7,676 nucleotides of DNA from Actinomycetota bacterium (lineage in GTDB: Bacteria; Actinomycetota; Thermoleophilia; Gaiellales; Gaiellaceae), in NCBI GenBank assembly GCA_003162235.1, contig PMMN01000087.1, positions 24,121 through 31,796 on the forward strand, written 5' to 3'. Positions 5,858 through 7,676 of this stretch are shown here, one piece after another. The first letter of the stretch is position 1. The number at the start of each line of letters is the position of its first letter. Below the pieces are notes generated by a model. The model saw only the letters and a list, made by a program, of their open reading frames with translations, was not told where the DNA came from and did not search any database. The position numbers and the translations under genes are program-made.

Positions 5858-6457
5858 TCAGCTTGCGGTTTCGCCTTCGTCTTCGGCTTCGAGCACGGGC
5901 TCGAGGATCGGCTCGGCGGAAGGCGTCTCGGCCTCAGCCTCGGCGGCGTCCTGCGGCTCTTGCTCGACGCTCTGCTGCTCGGTCGGCTCTTGCTCCGGTG
6001 GAAGCTCGCCACCCTCGGGAACTATCAGCGTCTTCACCTCGACGCTCACGCTCTCGAAGATCTGGATCGGCACCAGGAAGCTGCCGATTCGCTTGAGCGG
6101 GTCGGGGAGTTCGATCTTGCGCCGGTCGATGCGGATCTTGCGCACGCGCCAGATCTCGTCGGCGATGTCGCTGGGGGTGACCGAGCCGAAGAGCGCACCG
6201 GTCGGGCCGGCCTTCATCTCGAAACGGAGCACTGTCTTGCGCAGCGTCTCGGCGATCGTCTCGGCTTGCTCGCCGCTACGTGCTTCCTGGAGCGTTCGCC
6301 GGGCGTCACGCTTGCGCATCTCCGAGACCTTGGCCGCGGTGGCCACCTCGGCCAGCTTGCGCGGGACCAAGAAGTTCCGCGCGTAACCGCGCGCCACCGA
6401 GACCACGTCTCCGCGCAGCCCGAGGTTTTCGACGTCCTGAAGGAGGATGACGTTCAT
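5858..6457 (-). CDS. rplI: 50S ribosomal protein L9 with acidic C-terminal extension
   Basis: L9 binds 23S rRNA through its N-terminal domain at the base of the L1 stalk and helps hold reading frame. The start MNVILLQDVENLG and the block GDVVSVARGYARNFLVPRKLAEVAT (16-40, shown here only as a landmark range) are the classic L9 N-terminal domain; the position normally Gly after the Pro-Arg/Lys is Lys34 here. A charged central helix (about 41-75) and the C-terminal domain (to about 147) follow. The usual length is about 148-150 residues, but this protein has 199: residues 148-199 form an added tail with 18 Asp/Glu, several Pro and Gln, and no Lys, Arg or His. The ATG at 6457 lies 8 bases after the rpsR stop, with GAGG very close upstream. 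It is the last gene of the rpsF-ssb-rpsR-rplI unit. Confidence 0.96.
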   Translation of the reverse strand: MNVILLQDVENLGLRGDVVSVARGYARNFLVPRKLAEVATAAKVSEMRKRDARRTLQEARSGEQAETIAETLRKTVLRFEMKAGPTGALFGSVTPSDIADEIWRVRKIRIDRRKIELPDPLKRIGSFLVPIQIFESVSVEVKTLIVPEGGELPPEQEPTEQQSVEQEPQDAAEAEAETPSAEPILEPVLEAEDEGETAS

Positions 6458-6465
6458 CGCCTCGC

Positions 6466-6723
6466 CTAGTCCGACACGTAGGGGAGGAGGGCCATCTCGC
6501 GCGCCCGCTTGATCGCGACCGCGAGCTGTCGCTGGTGGCGGCGACAGACGCCGGTGATCCGCCGCGCCCGAATCTTGCCGCGCTCGGACATGTAGCGGCG
6601 CAGTCCGCCCGTGTTCTTCCAGTCGATCTCTTCGATGTGGTCCTTGCAGAAGTTGCACCCTCTGCGGCGGACGGGCATCGAGCTGGCGCTCATGCGCTTG
6701 CGCTTCTTGTCCTGCTGAGCCAC
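6466..6723 (-). CDS. rpsR: 30S ribosomal protein S18, zinc-binding type
   Basis: S18 sits on the platform of the small subunit and pairs with S6. The 85-residue product has the core [18 protein letters not shown] (34-51) and the end [23 protein letters not shown] typical of S18. It is the Cys-containing (C+) form: Cys23-x2-Cys26 and Cys60-x2-His63 could hold a zinc ion. Two starts are possible. The GTG at 6723 is preferred because AAGGAG (6734-6739) lies 10 bases upstream, directly after the ssb stop, giving an N-terminal basic tail [10 protein letters not shown]. The ATG at 6693 has no good ribosome-binding site and would give 75 residues. The gap to ssb is 16 bases and to rplI 8 bases, so translation is probably coupled. 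Confidence 0.95.
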   Translation of the reverse strand: MAQQDKKRKRMSASSMPVRRRGCNFCKDHIEEIDWKNTGGLRRYMSERGKIRARRITGVCRRHQRQLAVAIKRAREMALLPYVSD

Positions 6724-6739
6724 GGTCTCGTCTCTCCTT

Positions 6740-7171
6740 CTAGAACGGAATGTCGTCGTCGGTCGGGCCGAAGTCGGCGTTGGCGGCGTTGGCGGGCGCC
6801 GCGCCCTGGGGGACGAAGCTCGAGCTCTCGCCGCCCTCGCGGCTACCGAGGAACTGCACGTTGTCGGCGATGATCTCGACGGCCTGGCGCTTGGTGCCGT
6901 CCTGGGCATCCCACTCGCGCCAGTCGAGCCTGCCGTCGATTGCCACCGGGCGGCCCTTGGCGAGGAACTGCGCACAGCTCTCGCCCTGGTTGCCCCAGAC
7001 GGTCACGTCGAAGTAGTTGGGCTTGTCTCCCCACTCGCCTGTCGCCTGGTCTTTCTGACGAGTGTTGACCGCGACGCGCAGCTTGCATACAGCCGTACCG
7101 CCGGCCGTGTGCCGGAGCTCGGGATCGCGAGTCAGGTTACCGACGAGGATGACGCGGTTGATGTTGGCCAT
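6740..7171 (-). CDS. ssb: single-stranded DNA-binding protein SSB
   Basis: SSB coats single-stranded DNA in replication, recombination and repair and recruits partners through its C-terminal tip. The 143-residue product has the OB-fold (1-110) with [20 protein letters not shown] at the start, the strand [18 protein letters not shown] (56-73) and the aromatic-rich turn DGRLDWREW (79-87). A short Gly/Ala/Pro linker (111-135) leads to the acidic tip DDDIPF, which is the conserved partner-binding hook. The linker is shorter than in most actinobacterial SSBs. The ATG at 7171 has AGGAG (7177-7181) 5 bases upstream. It lies 38 bases after rpsF; a consensus SOS box in that gap suggests separate damage control in addition to transcription from the rpsF promoter. 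Confidence 0.97.
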   Translation of the reverse strand: MANINRVILVGNLTRDPELRHTAGGTAVCKLRVAVNTRQKDQATGEWGDKPNYFDVTVWGNQGESCAQFLAKGRPVAIDGRLDWREWDAQDGTKRQAVEIIADNVQFLGSREGGESSSFVPQGAAPANAANADFGPTDDDIPF

Positions 7172-7187
7172 GACTTCTCCTATCTGA

Positions 7188-7203
7188 GCGAACGCACGTT
7201 CGC
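7188..7203. promoter_or_regulatory. consensus Gram-positive LexA (SOS) box upstream of ssb
   Basis: GCGAAC-GCAC-GTTCGC is a perfect 6-bp-arm inverted repeat. It fits the CGAAC-RNRY-GTTYG type site of Gram-positive LexA, and the GAAC-N4-GTTC core, on both strands. It is centred 25 bases before the ssb ATG, between the rpsF stop and the ssb ribosome-binding site, where LexA could block a local promoter or passing polymerase. I found no other GAAC-N4-GTTC site in the window. As RNA the same bases could form a 6-bp hairpin, so a role at mRNA level is an alternative. Confidence 0.65.
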
Positions 7204-7206
7204 CTG

Positions 7207-7212
7207 AGGCTA
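7207..7212 (-). promoter_or_regulatory. candidate -10 element of an internal ssb promoter
   Basis: On the minus strand TAGCCT (TANNNT form) spans the rpsF stop codon. Transcription would start near 7200, inside the predicted LexA box, leaving a leader of about 30 bases with a good ribosome-binding site. No convincing -35 is visible, so this rests on its position relative to the box. Confidence 0.35.
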
Positions 7213-7587
7213 CTCGTCCTCCTGGACGGAATCGATCTCGGCCGTCTCCGCGCTCGCAGGAGCAGACGCAGGCACAGGTGCGGGCGGAACGGTGCTCGTG
7301 CCCTTGACGCGGCGCACGGCCAGATGACGGAGCACGCCGTCGTCGATCTTGAGTAGGCGCGAGACCTCGCTAAGAACCTCGGCCGAGGCCGCGAAAGTGA
7401 TGAGGTGGTAGATGCCCTCGCTCTTGTGCTGGATCTCATAGGCGAGCCTTCGCCGACCCCAGGGCGCGTGCGTCTCCCAGACGCCGCCGCCTTCGACGAC
7501 CTGCGTACGAATGCGGTCGACGACCTCTTGCTGGCGATCTTCCGCCAGTTCGGCGTCGAGCATGATCAGGACCTCGTAATCGGTCAC
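7210..7587 (-). CDS. rpsF: 30S ribosomal protein S6
   Basis: S6 binds S18 and the central domain of 16S rRNA in the small-subunit platform. The 125-residue product starts TDYEVLIMLDAEL, has the GGxVWETHAPWGRRRLAYEI block (about 33-52) and the GIYHLITFAAS strand (58-68), all typical of S6; the family fold ends near residue 96 (VRRVKG). Beyond it is a tail of about 30 residues, first Pro/Ala-rich and then acidic, ending in EDE. The GTG at 7587 matches the normal S6 N terminus; the frame stays open upstream to the window edge but contains no ATG, GTG or TTG. AAGGAG (7600-7605) lies 12 bases upstream, a little far. It is the first visible gene of the operon, with ssb 38 bases downstream. Confidence 0.96.
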   Translation of the reverse strand: MTDYEVLIMLDAELAEDRQQEVVDRIRTQVVEGGGVWETHAPWGRRRLAYEIQHKSEGIYHLITFAASAEVLSEVSRLLKIDDGVLRHLAVRRVKGTSTVPPAPVPASAPASAETAEIDSVQEDE

Positions 7588-7621
7588 GGGCTCCCGTATC
7601 TCCTTCCTTCGGTCTTGTTCG

Positions 7622-7666
7622 GCCTCGCTGATGTCGTCGCGCGGGACACGCGTCGGTTCACGAGGC
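7622..7666 (-). promoter_or_regulatory. possible structured leader of rpsF
   Basis: Read on the minus strand, GCCTCG (7666-7661) can pair with CGAGGC (7627-7622), enclosing a second hairpin in which GACGCG (7654-7649) pairs with CGCGAC (7641-7636) with one A-A mismatch and a 7-base loop. A CCG triplet lies on the 5' side at the foot of the inner stem. Many bacterial rpsF leaders carry an S6:S18-binding RNA with a conserved CCG; whether this is one cannot be decided by eye. The window ends 10 bases further on, so the promoter is not seen. Confidence 0.3.
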
Positions 7667-7676
7667 AGGAAGCGGC

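Noticed and set aside
5858..6658. Longer L9 reading with a start upstream of 6457
   Set aside because: The extra N-terminal part is the rpsR region read in another frame. The L9 start MNVILLQDV at 6457 is canonical.
6466..6975. Longer S18 reading with a start inside ssb
   Set aside because: The extension is ssb read out of frame, Ser/Arg/Pro-rich. The GTG at 6723 has a strong ribosome-binding site and gives a normal S18 length.

Overview
The window is GC-rich bacterial chromosome. Family content and gene style suggest an Actinomycetota, plausibly of the Thermoleophilia/Solirubrobacterales type. Pointers are a plant/mycobacterial-type class II DAHP synthase, a flavin-dependent thymidylate synthase (ThyX), many GTG starts, an rpsF-ssb-rpsR-rplI operon, and a secreted Ca-binding repeat protein of a kind common in soil actinobacteria. 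The taxonomic placement is inference; no rRNA is present.

Layout. Plus strand: the C-terminal part of DAHP synthase (1-519), a divergent YjbQ/UPF0047 protein (693-1094) and thyX (1142-1843). Minus strand: a single-pass membrane protein with an RskA-like outer domain (1887-2447), convergent with thyX across a nested inverted repeat. Plus strand: plsY (2581-3204), divergent from the membrane protein. Minus strand: a 836-residue secreted RTX-type protein (3239-5749), then, reading leftward from the right edge, rpsF, ssb, rpsR and rplI (7587 down to 5858). No gap exceeds 300 bases.

How the parts fit. The ribosomal/ssb block is a classic co-transcribed unit: S6 and S18 are binding partners in the 30S platform, L9 is in the 50S subunit, and SSB serves replication and repair. 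A consensus Gram-positive LexA (SOS) box lies in the rpsF-ssb gap, just downstream of a possible -10 element, so ssb may have its own damage-inducible promoter inside the ribosomal operon. The other genes are unrelated housekeeping functions: aromatic amino-acid entry step, dTMP synthesis and phospholipid synthesis.

The most unusual items are the SOS box within the operon, the very regular 110-residue super-repeat of the RTX protein (five units, the first shorter by exactly one nonapeptide), a YjbQ paralogue that has lost its expected active-site residues, and a stand-alone RskA-C-like membrane protein with no anti-sigma domain. I see no CRISPR, mobile element, tRNA, rRNA or defence system, and no convincing novel multi-gene system.
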